Under the pieces are notes generated by a model, which saw only the letters and a program-made list of their open reading frames with translations, made no database searches and was not told the DNA's origin. 64,000 nt of DNA, taken from Rhodovulum sp. (lineage in GTDB: Bacteria > Pseudomonadota > Alphaproteobacteria > Rhodobacterales > Rhodobacteraceae). A program made the position numbers and the translations under genes. Shown piece after piece: positions 1 through 8,863 of the stretch (its first letter is position 1; the number at the start of each line of letters is the position of its first letter). The stretch is taken from contig PALT01000023.1 of the NCBI GenBank assembly GCA_002706605.1, positions 19,904-83,903 on the forward strand, written 5' to 3'.

Positions 1-444
1 GTTTTTCGCCTTTTTCAGCTGATCCATGCCGTCGCGGCGCACGTTACGCACGGCGACACGGGCGCTCTCGGCGTATTGGGCGGCGACCTTGGTCAGTTCG
101 CGGCGGCGTTCCTCGTTCAGCTCGGGGATCGGCAGCATGATGATGGTGCCATTGGTCTGCGGGTTGATGCCCAGACCGCTTTCGCGGATGGCTTTTTCCA
201 CAGCGCCGACCATGCTCTTGTCCCAGACGTTGATGGTGACCATGCGCGGCTCGGGCACGTTGACAGTACCCACCTGGTTGATCGGCGTCGGCGAGCCATA
301 GGCGCTGACCATCACCGGTTCCAGCATCGAGGCCGAGGCACGGCCCGTGCGCAACGAGGCAAATTCCGTTTTCAGCGCACCCATTGCGCCGTCCATGCGG
401 CGTTCCAGATCATCCAGATCGATTTCCAGACCTTCGTCGGACAT
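1..444 (-). CDS. frr: Ribosome recycling factor, C-terminus cut by window edge
   Basis: Releases post-termination ribosomes from mRNA together with EF-G in the cytoplasm. The minus strand reads 148 codons from ATG at 444 to the window edge. The start ([20 protein letters not shown]) and the internal [22 protein letters not shown] and [10 protein letters not shown] segments are characteristic of RRF. The family is about 185 residues, so roughly 37 C-terminal residues lie outside. It follows pyrH in the same direction with a 54-bp gap. pyrH-frr is a very common bacterial pair within the tsf-pyrH-frr translation/cell-envelope block. Identity is near certain; only the missing end is unknown. Confidence 0.96.
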   Translation of the reverse strand, partial: MSDEGLEIDLDDLERRMDGAMGALKTEFASLRTGRASASMLEPVMVSAYGSPTPINQVGTVNVPEPRMVTINVWDKSMVGAVEKAIRESGLGINPQTNGTIIMLPIPELNEERRRELTKVAAQYAESARVAVRNVRRDGMDQLKKAKN

Positions 445-498
445 GCTATCCCCACTGATATTTGTGTTCTTTTATGTCGTGTTGCTATCGCTATAGCG

Positions 499-1233
499 TT
501 AACCGTGCACGCTTGTATAGGTGCCTTCGCCCCGCAGGATGCCACAGAAGCCACCCGGCTCGTCCAGCGAAAACACGATGATCGGCAGGTCATTGTCCCG
601 CGCCAGCGCAATCGCCGAGGCATCCATCACCTGCAGGTTCTTGATCAGGACATCGTCATAAGTGATGTCGTCATAGCGCACCGCGTCATCATGTTTGGCG
701 GGATCTTTGTCATAGACGCCATCGACCTTGGTGCCCTTAAAGATCGCCTCACACGCCATTTCGTTGGCGCGCAGGGTCGCGGCGGTGTCGGTGGTGAAAT
801 AGGGGTTGCCGGTGCCTGCTGCAAAGATGCAGACCCGTTTCTTTTCAAGGTGACGCACGGCGCGGCGGCGGATGTAGGGTTCACACACCTGATCCATCGG
901 GATCGCGCTGATGACGCGGGTGTAGACGCCGAGGCTCTCCAATGCCGATTGCATGGCCAGCGCGTTCATGACGGTCGCCAGCATCCCCATATAGTCGGCG
1001 GTGGTGCGTTCCATCCCCTGCGCGCTGCCCTGAAGGCCGCGGAAGATGTTGCCCCCGCCAATGACCATACAGATTTCGACGCCCAGATCGTGGACCGATT
1101 TGACCTCATTGGCGATGCGTTGCACGGTCGGCGGATGCAGGCCGAACCCCTGATCGCCCATCAGGGCCTCACCCGAGATTTTCAGCAGGACACGTTTATA
1201 GGCGGGTTTCTCGGGGACGCTTACATCGGTCAT
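499..1233 (-). CDS. pyrH: Uridylate kinase (UMP kinase)
   Basis: Phosphorylates UMP to UDP with ATP in pyrimidine nucleotide synthesis; a cytoplasmic hexamer of the amino-acid-kinase fold. The 244-residue length is normal. KISGEAL (about 18-24), [10 protein letters not shown] (58-67) and [13 protein letters not shown] (140-152) are the phosphate, UMP and ATP-site motifs of bacterial UMP kinase. An eight-residue N-terminal extension before [11 protein letters not shown] is typical of alphaproteobacteria. It lies upstream of frr in a likely operon and diverges from miaA across an 80-bp gap that must hold both promoters. Confidence 0.97.
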   Translation of the reverse strand: MTDVSVPEKPAYKRVLLKISGEALMGDQGFGLHPPTVQRIANEVKSVHDLGVEICMVIGGGNIFRGLQGSAQGMERTTADYMGMLATVMNALAMQSALESLGVYTRVISAIPMDQVCEPYIRRRAVRHLEKKRVCIFAAGTGNPYFTTDTAATLRANEMACEAIFKGTKVDGVYDKDPAKHDDAVRYDDITYDDVLIKNLQVMDASAIALARDNDLPIIVFSLDEPGGFCGILRGEGTYTSVHG

Positions 1234-1313
1234 AGACTCGTTCTCCTGCGGGTGGGCTTGGCGTTTGCGGCAAAATGTCGGAAAACGACAAAAGGTTCAA
1301 CGGATAACAGCCC

Positions 1314-2186
1314 ATGCAATTGCCTTTTACCGATCCTGACCGCCCCGTTCTGATCGCGGGCCCCACCGCAAGCGGCAAGTCCGCGCTTGCGCTGGACCTT
1401 GCTGCACGTCAGGGCGGTGTGATCATCAACGCAGACGCCCTGCAAGTATTTGAAAGGTGGCGTATTTTGACCGCCCGCCCGTCAGACGCGGATGAGGCCG
1501 CCGCGCCCCACGCCCTATACGGGCATGTCGGGTTGAACGATGATTATTCGGTGGGGCATTGGCTGCGCGAGGTGGCGCCGTTTTTGACGGGCGGAAAACG
1601 GCCGATCATTGTCGGGGGGACGGGGCTCTATTTCACGTCGCTGACCAACGGCTTGGCCGAAATCCCCGCGACACCGCCCGAATTGCGCACACAGGCCAAC
1701 GCGCGCCGCGCCGCCGAAGGGCACGGCGGGATGCTGGCCGAGTTGGACGCCGCAAGTGCCGCGCGCATCGACCAGCAAAACCCGATGCGGGTGCAACGCG
1801 CGTGGGAGGTGTTGCAGGCCACGGGGCGCGGGATCGCCGCGTGGCAGGACGACACGCCCCCGCCCCTGTTGCCGCTCTGCGATGCGCAGGCCTTTGTCCT
1901 GGTGCCGGACCGCGATTGGCTGAACGAACGGATTGAACGCCGGTTCGGGATGATGATGGATGAGGGCGCGTTGGACGAGGCACGCGCGATCCTGCCCGAT
2001 TGGGACCCCGGCGCCTTGTCTGCACGCGCCATCGGGGCACCGGAATTGATCGCGCATCTACAGGGCGACATGGACCTTACCACCGCGATTGACGCCGCCG
2101 TGACCGCCACGCGCCAATTCGCCAAACGGCAACGCACATGGTTTCGCGCCCGCATGCGTGACTGGACCCCGATCTCTTTGGGCTAG
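1314..2186 (+). CDS. miaA: tRNA dimethylallyltransferase
   Basis: Transfers dimethylallyl from DMAPP to N6 of A37 in tRNAs that read UNN codons. The P-loop GPTASGKSALA is at residues 16-26, followed by IINADALQVF (about 38-47), the usual 'DS/DALQVY' substrate motif, and GGTGLYFTSL (102-111). The C-terminus carries the ARAIGAPELIAHLQG and TRQFAKRQRTWFRAR segments expected of MiaA. At 290 residues it is close to the usual 290-310. The gene is divergent from pyrH and not obviously in an operon. The first ATG is used because it directly precedes the conserved N-terminus. Confidence 0.96.
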   Translation: MQLPFTDPDRPVLIAGPTASGKSALALDLAARQGGVIINADALQVFERWRILTARPSDADEAAAPHALYGHVGLNDDYSVGHWLREVAPFLTGGKRPIIVGGTGLYFTSLTNGLAEIPATPPELRTQANARRAAEGHGGMLAELDAASAARIDQQNPMRVQRAWEVLQATGRGIAAWQDDTPPPLLPLCDAQAFVLVPDRDWLNERIERRFGMMMDEGALDEARAILPDWDPGALSARAIGAPELIAHLQGDMDLTTAIDAAVTATRQFAKRQRTWFRARMRDWTPISLG

Positions 2187-2293
2187 GTTTTTGCGCAAAA
2201 GACTGTGTGCCTAGATTTTTTCAACATTTTTCCTTTGCAAGGCCGCATCTTACCGCCCTACGCTTATGTAACGACAACACACGGGTTTAGGGC

Positions 2294-3100
2294 ATGATGG
2301 AACAGGCATCCGATCTGCGACTGGTACCGATGCAAAGCTTGGCCAAGGGCGGGCGCTGGCGGGTTGAGGCCATGCGCAGCTATTCGGTCGATCAACTGCT
2401 GTGGTTCACCCGTGGTCAGGGCCGCCTGATTGCGGACGGGATCACCCGTGGCTATGGCGCACATAACGTCATCTTTCTGCCCGCCGGAACGATGCACGCG
2501 TTCGAGCTTGGCCCGCAGGTCTATGGCACGGCTGTGTTCTTTCCGACGAACCACGGGTTGGAGGTGCCTGAGAAGTCTCTGCACCTGCGCATCCGTGACG
2601 CCCGCGATCAGGCCGAGATCAACCTGATCCTCGACAATCTGCAACGTGAGATCGAGGGCGACCGCCCTGCCCGCCGTCAGGCCCTGACCCATCATGCGGG
2701 CTTGCTAAGCGTGTGGTTGGAACGGCAACGTCTGGACCACGACGATGCCTTGGCGGCAAGCGACGCCGCCCGCCGTCTGGTCCGCCGGTTCAGTGCGCTG
2801 GTCGAAACACGGTTTCACACCGGCGATAGCGTCAGCGATTATGCCAAGGCACTGGGCGTCACTTCGACCCACCTGACCCGCGTGTGCAAGGAAACCTGTG
2901 GCCGCACCGCGTCCGAATTCCTGTCAGATCGCAAGATTTCAGAGGCGCGCCGCCTGCTGGCCGATACCGGCCTGCCGATCAAGGATATCGCGTCGGGTCT
3001 GGGCTTTGCCTCGGCGGCCTATTTCACCCGCAGCTTTCAGGCCCACACTGGCAATCCGCCCAGCCTATTTCGCGAAAGCACCGCGCCCCGCCACCATTAA
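2294..3100 (+). CDS. AraC-family transcriptional regulator
   Basis: A 268-residue DNA-binding regulator. Residues about 15-110 look like the cupin-type sensing domain of AraC proteins (YSVDQLLWFTRGQGRLIADG, HNVIFLPAGTMHAFELG). Residues 175-262 are the double helix-turn-helix: the first around SDYAKALGVTSTHLTRVCKE, the second around IKDIASGLGFASAAYFTRSF, ending in the family-typical HTGNPPSLFRE. The ligand cannot be told from sequence. It stands alone between miaA and a convergent lytic transglycosylase, so no target operon is implied. The DNA just upstream (2187-2293) is AT-richer and probably holds its promoter. Confidence 0.9.
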   Translation: MMEQASDLRLVPMQSLAKGGRWRVEAMRSYSVDQLLWFTRGQGRLIADGITRGYGAHNVIFLPAGTMHAFELGPQVYGTAVFFPTNHGLEVPEKSLHLRIRDARDQAEINLILDNLQREIEGDRPARRQALTHHAGLLSVWLERQRLDHDDALAASDAARRLVRRFSALVETRFHTGDSVSDYAKALGVTSTHLTRVCKETCGRTASEFLSDRKISEARRLLADTGLPIKDIASGLGFASAAYFTRSFQAHTGNPPSLFRESTAPRHH

Positions 3101-3106
3101 CCGCGC

Positions 3107-3706
3107 TTAGCGGCCCCAGATCACTTTGACGTAGTTCTGGGTCTCTTTATAGGGCGGGATACCGTTGTATTTCTCAACCGCCTTGGGGCCTGCGTTATAG
3201 GCGGCAAGGGCCAAGGGCCAACTGCGGAAGGTGTCGTATTGCTGGCGCAGGTATTTCGCCCCGCCATCAAGGTTCTGACGCGGATCATCCGCATCCACCC
3301 CCAACAGACGCGCCGTCGCGGGCATCAATTGCGCCAGACCGCGCGCGCCCTTGTGGCTGACCGCGTTGGCGTTCCAACCGCTTTCCTGTTGGATCAGGCG
3401 CAGGAACAGGTCCTCGGGAATGTTGTGGCGGCGCGCGGCAGTTTTCGCGTGATCAAGGTATTCACCGCGATAGGAGCCGGTGAATTTCGGCACGTTGAAC
3501 TGGGACGGGGTGATCACCGCCGTCGGCTGCAGACGGACCGAGTTGTTGTATTGCTGGGCCGCGCGGCCATCCAACAGCTGTGTCTGCGATTGGAACAGCA
3601 ACAGACGCGATTTACTGCTTGCGGTGACTTCGGCCACGGCAGGGGCGCCTGCGAAAATGCCCGCGCAGACGCCCACACCGATTGCCCTCATCAAGACGTA
3701 TTTCAT
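3107..3706 (-). CDS. Soluble lytic murein transglycosylase (SLT domain)
   Basis: A 199-residue exported protein with an N-terminal signal peptide (cleavage plausible after AVA, residue 25). The C-terminal half is a Slt/LysM-type lytic transglycosylase domain. The catalytic Glu is residue 108 in [14 protein letters not shown], followed by [13 protein letters not shown] (about 121-133) and [17 protein letters not shown] (166-182), the three signature motifs of family 1 lytic transglycosylases. It would cleave glycan strands in the periplasm, forming anhydro-MurNAc ends. It converges with the AraC gene only 6 bp away. A specialised role (cell separation, secretion or flagellar assembly) is not indicated by its neighbours. 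Confidence 0.92.
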   Translation of the reverse strand: MKYVLMRAIGVGVCAGIFAGAPAVAEVTASSKSRLLLFQSQTQLLDGRAAQQYNNSVRLQPTAVITPSQFNVPKFTGSYRGEYLDHAKTAARRHNIPEDLFLRLIQQESGWNANAVSHKGARGLAQLMPATARLLGVDADDPRQNLDGGAKYLRQQYDTFRSWPLALAAYNAGPKAVEKYNGIPPYKETQNYVKVIWGR

Positions 3707-3800
3707 GCCTTGCCCCTTAGAATTCTGGGGGAGTTTAGCGATCTAACCCCAAATTTCTACAATTTTTACCAAACAGGCAGAATCCCGCCCAAATTGAAAC

Positions 3801-3818
3801 GGGGCGCCACTGCGCCCC
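3801..3818 (-). terminator. Hairpin after the ABC importer operon
   Basis: GGGGCGC pairs with GCGCCCC around a 4-nt loop, 9 bases beyond the stop codon of the ATPase gene on the minus strand. The following tract is only moderately T-rich, so this is probably a weak intrinsic terminator. Confidence 0.5.
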
Positions 3819-3826
3819 GCCCCGAT

Positions 3827-4843
3827 TTAGTGATCGCCCCGCAGGGCCTCAACCACCTGTGCCAAAGTGACCTGACCGACACCGCCACCCGGCATCTTGA
3901 CCCCGATGACCTGCGCGGGGGCCTGCACAAAGGCGGGCAGCGCATCCTCAAGCACCGCCTTGCCCTCAAGCACCGGCGCATCACTTGGCGCGGTTCCCGC
4001 GGCCAGTGCGTCCAGACGGATCACGCGACCACGGTTAATGTCCTTGGTGAAGTCGGCAATATAGTCATCGGCGGGTTTCAGGACGATGTCCTGCGCCGTG
4101 CCCTTTTGCACCATCGCCCCGTCGCGCAGGATCGCGATGTTATCGCCAAGGCGCAGGGCCTCATCCAGATCGTGGGTGATAAAGATGATGGTCTTGTGCA
4201 GCTCTTCTTGCAGTTCCAGCAGGATAGATTGCATGTCGTACCGGATCAGCGGGTCAAGCGCCGAGAACGCCTCATCCATCAACAGGATTTCGCTATCGGT
4301 GGCCAAGGCGCGGGCCAGACCGACCCGTTGCTGCATACCCCCCGACAGTTGCCCGGGATAGTGATCCTCATAGCCCGTCAGGCCCACACGGTCGATCCAG
4401 TGCTGGGCGCGGGTGGCGATTTCCCCGTCGGCCACGCCTTGGATTTCCAAACCGTATCCGACGTTTTCCTTGACCTTGCGGTGCGGCAACAGGCCGAACT
4501 TTTGGAACACCATCGACGTTTTGCGGCGGCGCACCTCACGTAGGTCGGCGTCGTTCATCCCCAAAACATCCTGCCCGTCGATCAGGATCTGCCCGTCCGT
4601 CGGTTCGATCAGACGGTTGATGTGCCGGATCAGGGTCGATTTCCCCGACCCCGACAGGCCCATCACCACCTGAATTTTCTTCTCAGGGATGTCCAGCGAT
4701 ACGTCCTGTAGGCCCAGCACATGATTGTGCTGATCCAGCAGGTCGGGCTTGCTCAGACCCTTTTTGACCAGCGGCAGAACCCGCGCGGGGTGACGGCCAA
4801 AGATCTTATACAGGTTCTTGATCTGTACCTTAGCGTCGCTCAT
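3827..4843 (-). CDS. proV: Glycine betaine/proline-type ABC transporter, ATP-binding subunit
   Basis: ATPase of a ProVWX/OpuA-type quaternary-amine importer. Walker A GLSGSGKST spans residues 62-70, the signature LSGGMQQRVGLARAL about 166-180, and Walker B/D-loop LLMDEAFSALDP about 187-198. The N-terminal region (LYKIFGRHPARVLPLVKKG) is the ProV-specific extension that precedes the nucleotide-binding fold. At 338 residues it is shorter than E. coli ProV (400), with only a reduced CBS-like tail after residue 270. It overlaps the permease gene by 4 bp (ATGA), showing translational coupling. The substrate (betaine, choline, proline or DMSP-like) cannot be resolved. Confidence 0.93.
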   Translation of the reverse strand: MSDAKVQIKNLYKIFGRHPARVLPLVKKGLSKPDLLDQHNHVLGLQDVSLDIPEKKIQVVMGLSGSGKSTLIRHINRLIEPTDGQILIDGQDVLGMNDADLREVRRRKTSMVFQKFGLLPHRKVKENVGYGLEIQGVADGEIATRAQHWIDRVGLTGYEDHYPGQLSGGMQQRVGLARALATDSEILLMDEAFSALDPLIRYDMQSILLELQEELHKTIIFITHDLDEALRLGDNIAILRDGAMVQKGTAQDIVLKPADDYIADFTKDINRGRVIRLDALAAGTAPSDAPVLEGKAVLEDALPAFVQAPAQVIGVKMPGGGVGQVTLAQVVEALRGDH

Positions 4844-5727
4844 CGGTGACCTCCATGGCGGTGGGCCTGCAAACGCTTGCCATAGGATTGCGACACACGG
4901 TCAAAGATGATGGCCAGCGCCACAATGGCCAGACCGTTCATCAAGCCAAGCGCCAGATACTGGTTCGAAATTGCGCGCAGAACCGGCACGCCCAAACCTT
5001 TCACCCCGATCATCGAGGCGATCACCACCATCGACAGGGCCATCATGATCGTTTGGTTGATGCCTGCGAAAATGTTGGGCAAGGCCAGAGGCACCTGAAC
5101 GCCCATCAGCTTTTGCCGCGGGCTGGCCCCGAAGGCATCGGCGGCCTCAAGCACATCGGCGTCCACCAAGCGGATACCGAGGTTCGTCAGGCGCACAATC
5201 GGCGGGATCGCATAGATACAAACGGCCAACAGACCCGGCACCTTGCCGATCCCGAGCAGCATCACCACAGGGATCAGATACACAAAGGACGGGATCGTCT
5301 GCATCACGTCCAGAACCGGTGTGATCAGCGACTGCATCCGGTTGGAGCGCGCCATCAGAATGCCGATCGGAATGCCCACGGCGATACACAGGAACGTCGC
5401 GACCGAAATGATCGCAAGCGTCGCCATAGTGTCTTCCCACATGTCGAAAATGCCGATCACGATGAACGCGACGACTGCGCCGGTTGTGATCTTCCACGAC
5501 CGCGATCCGGCCCACGACAGGCCCCCAATCACCAGCAGGATGATCGGCCATGGCGTCGCCAACAGCAGCTTTTCAAACCAGATCAGAAATTGCAAAAGCG
5601 GGTCGAAAAAGTTCTCAAGCGCTTCTCCATAGGTGCGCGAGAACCCTTTGAATGCCTCATCGACCCCGCGTTTCAGACCACTTAGCGTCTTGCGCCCAAG
5701 GGCCGGAAATTCGGTCAGAAATTCCAT
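4840..5727 (-). CDS. proW: Glycine betaine/proline-type ABC transporter, permease
   Basis: A 295-residue inner-membrane permease. After a hydrophilic N-terminus it has about six hydrophobic helices (LLLATPWPIILLVIGGLSW, VVAFIVIGIFDMW, IISVATFLCIAVGIPIGILM, IPSFVYLIPVVMLLGIG and others) and the EAADAFGASPRQKLMGVQVPLALP coupling loop of ProW-like permeases. The ATG at 5727 is chosen because a GAGAG ribosome site lies just upstream; the upstream in-frame extension is poorly conserved in character and runs into the intercistronic hairpin. It is coupled to the ATPase by a 4-bp overlap. Confidence 0.92.
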   Translation of the reverse strand: MEFLTEFPALGRKTLSGLKRGVDEAFKGFSRTYGEALENFFDPLLQFLIWFEKLLLATPWPIILLVIGGLSWAGSRSWKITTGAVVAFIVIGIFDMWEDTMATLAIISVATFLCIAVGIPIGILMARSNRMQSLITPVLDVMQTIPSFVYLIPVVMLLGIGKVPGLLAVCIYAIPPIVRLTNLGIRLVDADVLEAADAFGASPRQKLMGVQVPLALPNIFAGINQTIMMALSMVVIASMIGVKGLGVPVLRAISNQYLALGLMNGLAIVALAIIFDRVSQSYGKRLQAHRHGGHR

Positions 5728-5796
5728 ATACTCTCTGTCCCCATTGCCGCGCCTCTGCGCGGTTCGGTGCCACTGCGGCACCCCCCAGATGCGAAA

Positions 5797-5820
5797 CAAG
5801 CGGGGATCGTTCCCCGCTTG
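5797..5820 (-). promoter_or_regulatory. Intercistronic hairpin between binding protein and permease
   Basis: A perfect 10-bp stem (CAAGCGGGGA/TCCCCGCTTG, 4-nt loop) lies 19 bases after the binding-protein stop and about 70 bases before the permease start, all on the minus strand. It has no strong T-tract. By analogy with other binding-protein-dependent importers, it probably stabilises the upstream message or attenuates read-through, so that the periplasmic protein is made in excess. Confidence 0.6.
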
Positions 5821-5838
5821 CCCACGTTGTTTATCGTC

Positions 5839-6846
5839 TTACAGTTCCGACTTGATCGCTTCGGCTTCCTCAGCGCCGACCCAAGCGGACCAGATGTCCT
5901 CATAGGTCTCAAGGAAATAGTACGCCGCATCTTCGCCAGTGGCCTGTTGGTCGTTCATGTAGACCAGCATCTCGTTCATCACCTCACCCGGGAAAACGCG
6001 GGTTTTCAGGTAATCAACGGCAACGCCGCCCTCTTGGACCAGACGGTCGGTGACAACGGTGTGCACCTCGGACTCGGTGTAGGACGTGGGCTGGGGATCC
6101 AGACAATCCTGTTCGGCCTTCACGATACAGCCGTCCCAGTTCTCGGACCCGGCCCATTCGGTTTCCCAATCCAGCATCTGCAGCTTGTACTTGCCGATGA
6201 TCGCGGTCGGGGCCCAGTAATAGCCGAACCACGGCTCACCGCGCTCGGATGCTTTGGCAATCGCGCCGTCCAGACCCGCGGCCGAACCCGGATCAACCAG
6301 AACCCAGCCCTTTTCTTCCATGTCAAAGGCACGGAACAGGTTGGCGTTCGACAGCTGACAGCCCCAACCGGCAGGACAGCCCATGAAGGCGCCTTTGCTC
6401 TCGTCTTCGGCATAGGGGAACATCTCGGGATGCTCGAGCAGCTTTTCAACGGTGTCCAGTTCGGGGTGCGCTTCGGCGAATGCCTCGGTCACCCACCAAC
6501 CTTCGCCCAGACCCGTGATCGGACCGGACAGAACCGAATGCAGACGCCCCTCTTCGATCGCAGCCGTCAGAGGATCGCGCACCGCGTTGATCCACAGCTC
6601 ACCCGCAACATCGGGTTCGCCCTTTTCGTTCATCGAGGCAAATGTCGTCGTGGTCGCGCCAGGGATCAGTTCCACGTCACAGCCCAAACCGGCCTCAAGG
6701 ATGATCTTGTCGACATTGGCCATCAACTCGGCCGAGGCCCAGTTCATTTCAGCCATGGTAATCTCACCGCAATCAGCCAGCGCAGGTGCGGCCATCGCCG
6801 TCAGCAGGCCAAGGGCGGTCATCGTGGTCCGTGTGGTCTTGTGCAA
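5839..6846 (-). CDS. proX: Glycine betaine/proline-type ABC transporter, periplasmic binding protein
   Basis: A 335-residue secreted solute-binding protein of the OpuAC/ProX family. The signal peptide ends near residue 24 (AMAAPALA, then DCGE). Typical segments follow: ITMAEMNWASAELMANVDKIILE, the Trp/Tyr-rich WFGYYWAP that forms a quaternary-ammonium aromatic box, and TAYYFLETYEDIW-like helices near the end. The start is the TTG at 6846-6844: a GGGGAG site sits 8-9 bases upstream, whereas the next ATG (6822) lacks one. It is first in the operon, followed by a hairpin and then permease and ATPase. Confidence 0.9.
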   Translation of the reverse strand: MHKTTRTTMTALGLLTAMAAPALADCGEITMAEMNWASAELMANVDKIILEAGLGCDVELIPGATTTTFASMNEKGEPDVAGELWINAVRDPLTAAIEEGRLHSVLSGPITGLGEGWWVTEAFAEAHPELDTVEKLLEHPEMFPYAEDESKGAFMGCPAGWGCQLSNANLFRAFDMEEKGWVLVDPGSAAGLDGAIAKASERGEPWFGYYWAPTAIIGKYKLQMLDWETEWAGSENWDGCIVKAEQDCLDPQPTSYTESEVHTVVTDRLVQEGGVAVDYLKTRVFPGEVMNEMLVYMNDQQATGEDAAYYFLETYEDIWSAWVGAEEAEAIKSEL

Positions 6847-7129
6847 ATCTTATCTCCCCATTTGCTTTTATTGTGCAAAGTGCGCCGACCCGACCATGCC
6901 GAAAAACGACGCTTTTTGCCCCTTATGTCGCAAACAGAACATTGCACGCGCGTGAAATCAACCACCTCTACCCAAAAGGATGACACAATGCCCCAGGTTG
7001 ACGTTGGGTCAGCCCGATCAGGTGCAGTTTGGCCCATTTCGCACCCGCCGTGCTTTTCCCCTTTCATTGACCGCCTCACAATGGTGTAACCTGCGCCGAA
7101 ACGGATAACGGAATCGACGGGAGCAACTG

Positions 7130-7666
7130 ATGGCGGGTTCGGTAAACAAGGTAATTCTGGTGGGCAATCTGGGCCGCGACCCCGAGGTGCGCAGCTTTCA
7201 GAACGGCGGCAAAGTCTGCAACCTGCGTATTGCCACGTCCGAGAACTGGAAAGACCGCAACACCGGCGAACGCCGTGAGCGCACCGAGTGGCACAGCGTC
7301 GCGATCTTTTCCGAACCTCTGGCCCGCATCGCCGAGCAATACCTGCGCAAAGGCTCCAAAGTCTATATCGAGGGCCAACTGGAAACCCGCAAATGGCAGG
7401 ACCAGTCGGGTCAGGACCGCTATACGACCGAGATCGTCCTGCGCCCCTACCGTGGGGAACTGACCCTGCTGGATGGCCGTGGCGAAGGTGGCGGCCAAGG
7501 CGGCGGTGGCGGCTACGGCGGTGGCCAAGGCGGCGGCGGCGGTTACGGCGGCGGCTATGACCAAGGCGGCGGCTATGGCGGCGGCAACCAAGGTGGCGGT
7601 AGCTACGGCGGCGGCCAAGGCGGCGGTGCACCCGCAAACGATCTGGACGACGAAATCCCGTTCTGA
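7130..7666 (+). CDS. ssb: Single-stranded DNA-binding protein
   Basis: Binds ssDNA in replication, repair and recombination. The OB-fold is residues 1-110 ([43 protein letters not shown]). A Gly-rich disordered linker follows, made of repeated [12 protein letters not shown] units (about residues 118-165). The C-terminus is the acidic tip DLDDEIPF that recruits partner proteins. At 178 residues it is a normal SSB. The linker is encoded by near-repetitive GGC-GGT-rich DNA (about 7485-7630), a likely site of length variation. It is monocistronic, ending in a strong bidirectional terminator. Confidence 0.97.
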   Translation: MAGSVNKVILVGNLGRDPEVRSFQNGGKVCNLRIATSENWKDRNTGERRERTEWHSVAIFSEPLARIAEQYLRKGSKVYIEGQLETRKWQDQSGQDRYTTEIVLRPYRGELTLLDGRGEGGGQGGGGGYGGGQGGGGGYGGGYDQGGGYGGGNQGGGSYGGGQGGGAPANDLDDEIPF

Positions 7667-7692
7667 TCCCGCGCCAAATCAGCTAAAACAAC

Positions 7693-7718
7693 AAAGGCCC
7701 GGACATGTCCGGGCCTTT
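7693..7718. terminator. Bidirectional terminator between ssb and aroB
   Basis: A perfect 26-bp palindrome AAAGGCCCGGACA/TGTCCGGGCCTTT is followed by TT on the plus strand. It serves the convergent ssb and aroB transcripts. Confidence 0.85.
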
Positions 7719-7744
7719 TCAATTAGGTCAGCGCCACCTTTGAT

Positions 7745-8863
7745 TTACGCGGCGACCTTGGCGGCCAGCGCATCCTGCAACACCGCCCGCACCAGCGCGG
7801 CATCGACATCCGCCGTCACGAACGCCTGTCCTATCCCGCGCGCCAAAATGAACCGCAGCTTGCCGTCCAGAACCTTTTTGTCCTGCGCCATCAGATCCAG
7901 CAGACCATCGGCATCCGGCAAATCGCCCGCAATATCGGCGATGTCTTTCTTCATCCCCATCGCGTCCAGATGCGCGCGAATGCGGCTCGGCTCTTCCTGA
8001 CTGCACAGACCCATCCGTTGCGACAGCTCAAACGCCAGCGCACAGCCAATCGCGACGCCCTCGCCATGCAGTAACCGGTCGCTATAGCCCGTCGCGCTTT
8101 CCAACGCATGGCCAAATGTATGCCCAAGGTTCAACAGCGCGCGGTCGCCCTGCTCGGTCTCATCGCGCACCACGATATCGGCCTTCATCTGACAGGACCG
8201 CTCGACCGCACGGATGCGCGCCGCCACATCACCACGGGCCAGCGCGGGTCCCTCGACCTCGAGCCAGTCGAAAAACGCCGCATCGCCCAACAGGCCGTAT
8301 TTCACGACCTCGCCGTATCCGGCCAGAAAATCGCGCCCCGTCAGCGTGTTCAACACGTCAATATCGGCCAGAACCAGACTGGGCTGATGAAACGCGCCGA
8401 TCAGGTTCTTGCCTTGGGTCGAATTGATGCCGGTCTTGCCGCCTACGGAACTGTCGACCTGCGCCAACAGGGACGTCGGGATTTGCACAAACCGGACCCC
8501 ACGGCGCAGAACCGCCGCCGCGAATCCGGCCAGATCGCCGATCACACCACCACCAAGGGCAACGACCACATCACGGCGTTCGACCTTTTGTTCGATCAGC
8601 CATTCCACCGCGCGGCTGAATTGCTCCCAGCCCTTGGTGCTTTCGCCCGCCGGCAGGGCAAGGGCGACCATCTCGATCCCCTAGGCGGCCAGACCTTCGC
8701 GCAATGTGTCCAGATGCAGGGCCGCAACGTTCTCATCCGTCAGAACCGCCACACGCGGACGGCGCAACAACGGCGCGATATGCGCCCCCGCCTGCCCCAG
8801 CAAACCCTGACCGATCAGGATGTCATAGGCCCGACCGGGCAAGGGGACGTGAACGGTTTTCAT
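7745..8863 (-). pseudogene. aroB: 3-dehydroquinate synthase, interrupted by an in-frame amber codon
   Basis: Second step of the shikimate pathway (DAHP to 3-dehydroquinate, NAD and Zn dependent). Two collinear pieces in one frame read as a normal AroB of about 372 residues: residues 1-60 (MKTVHVPLPGRAYDILIGQG, VAVLTDENV), then TAG at 8683-8681, then GIEMVALALPAGESTKGWEQ onwards. The second piece keeps VVALGGGVIGDLAGFAA, RFVQIPTSLLAQVDSSVGGKTGIN, EVVKYGLL and NLGHTFGHALE with its metal and active-site residues. Known relatives have Gln at the stop position, so a single CAG-to-TAG change is the simplest explanation. It overlaps aroK by 4 bp. An essential gene should not be broken, so a base-call error, suppression, or reinitiation at the ATG at 8671 needs considering. 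No other aroB is in the window. Confidence 0.85.

Noticed and set aside
6998..7012. FNR-like TTGAC-N4-GTCA near proX/ssb
   Set aside because: It matches the FNR consensus only partly on one side; too weak to list as a site.
7485..7630. GGC-rich repeats in ssb as a CRISPR-like or minisatellite element
   Set aside because: They encode the normal Gly-rich SSB linker, are irregular in unit length and lack spacers.
8681..8683. Pyrrolysine or other recoding at the aroB TAG
   Set aside because: AroB has no known recoded residue and relatives have Gln here; no pyl genes are in the window. A point change or base-call error is simpler.
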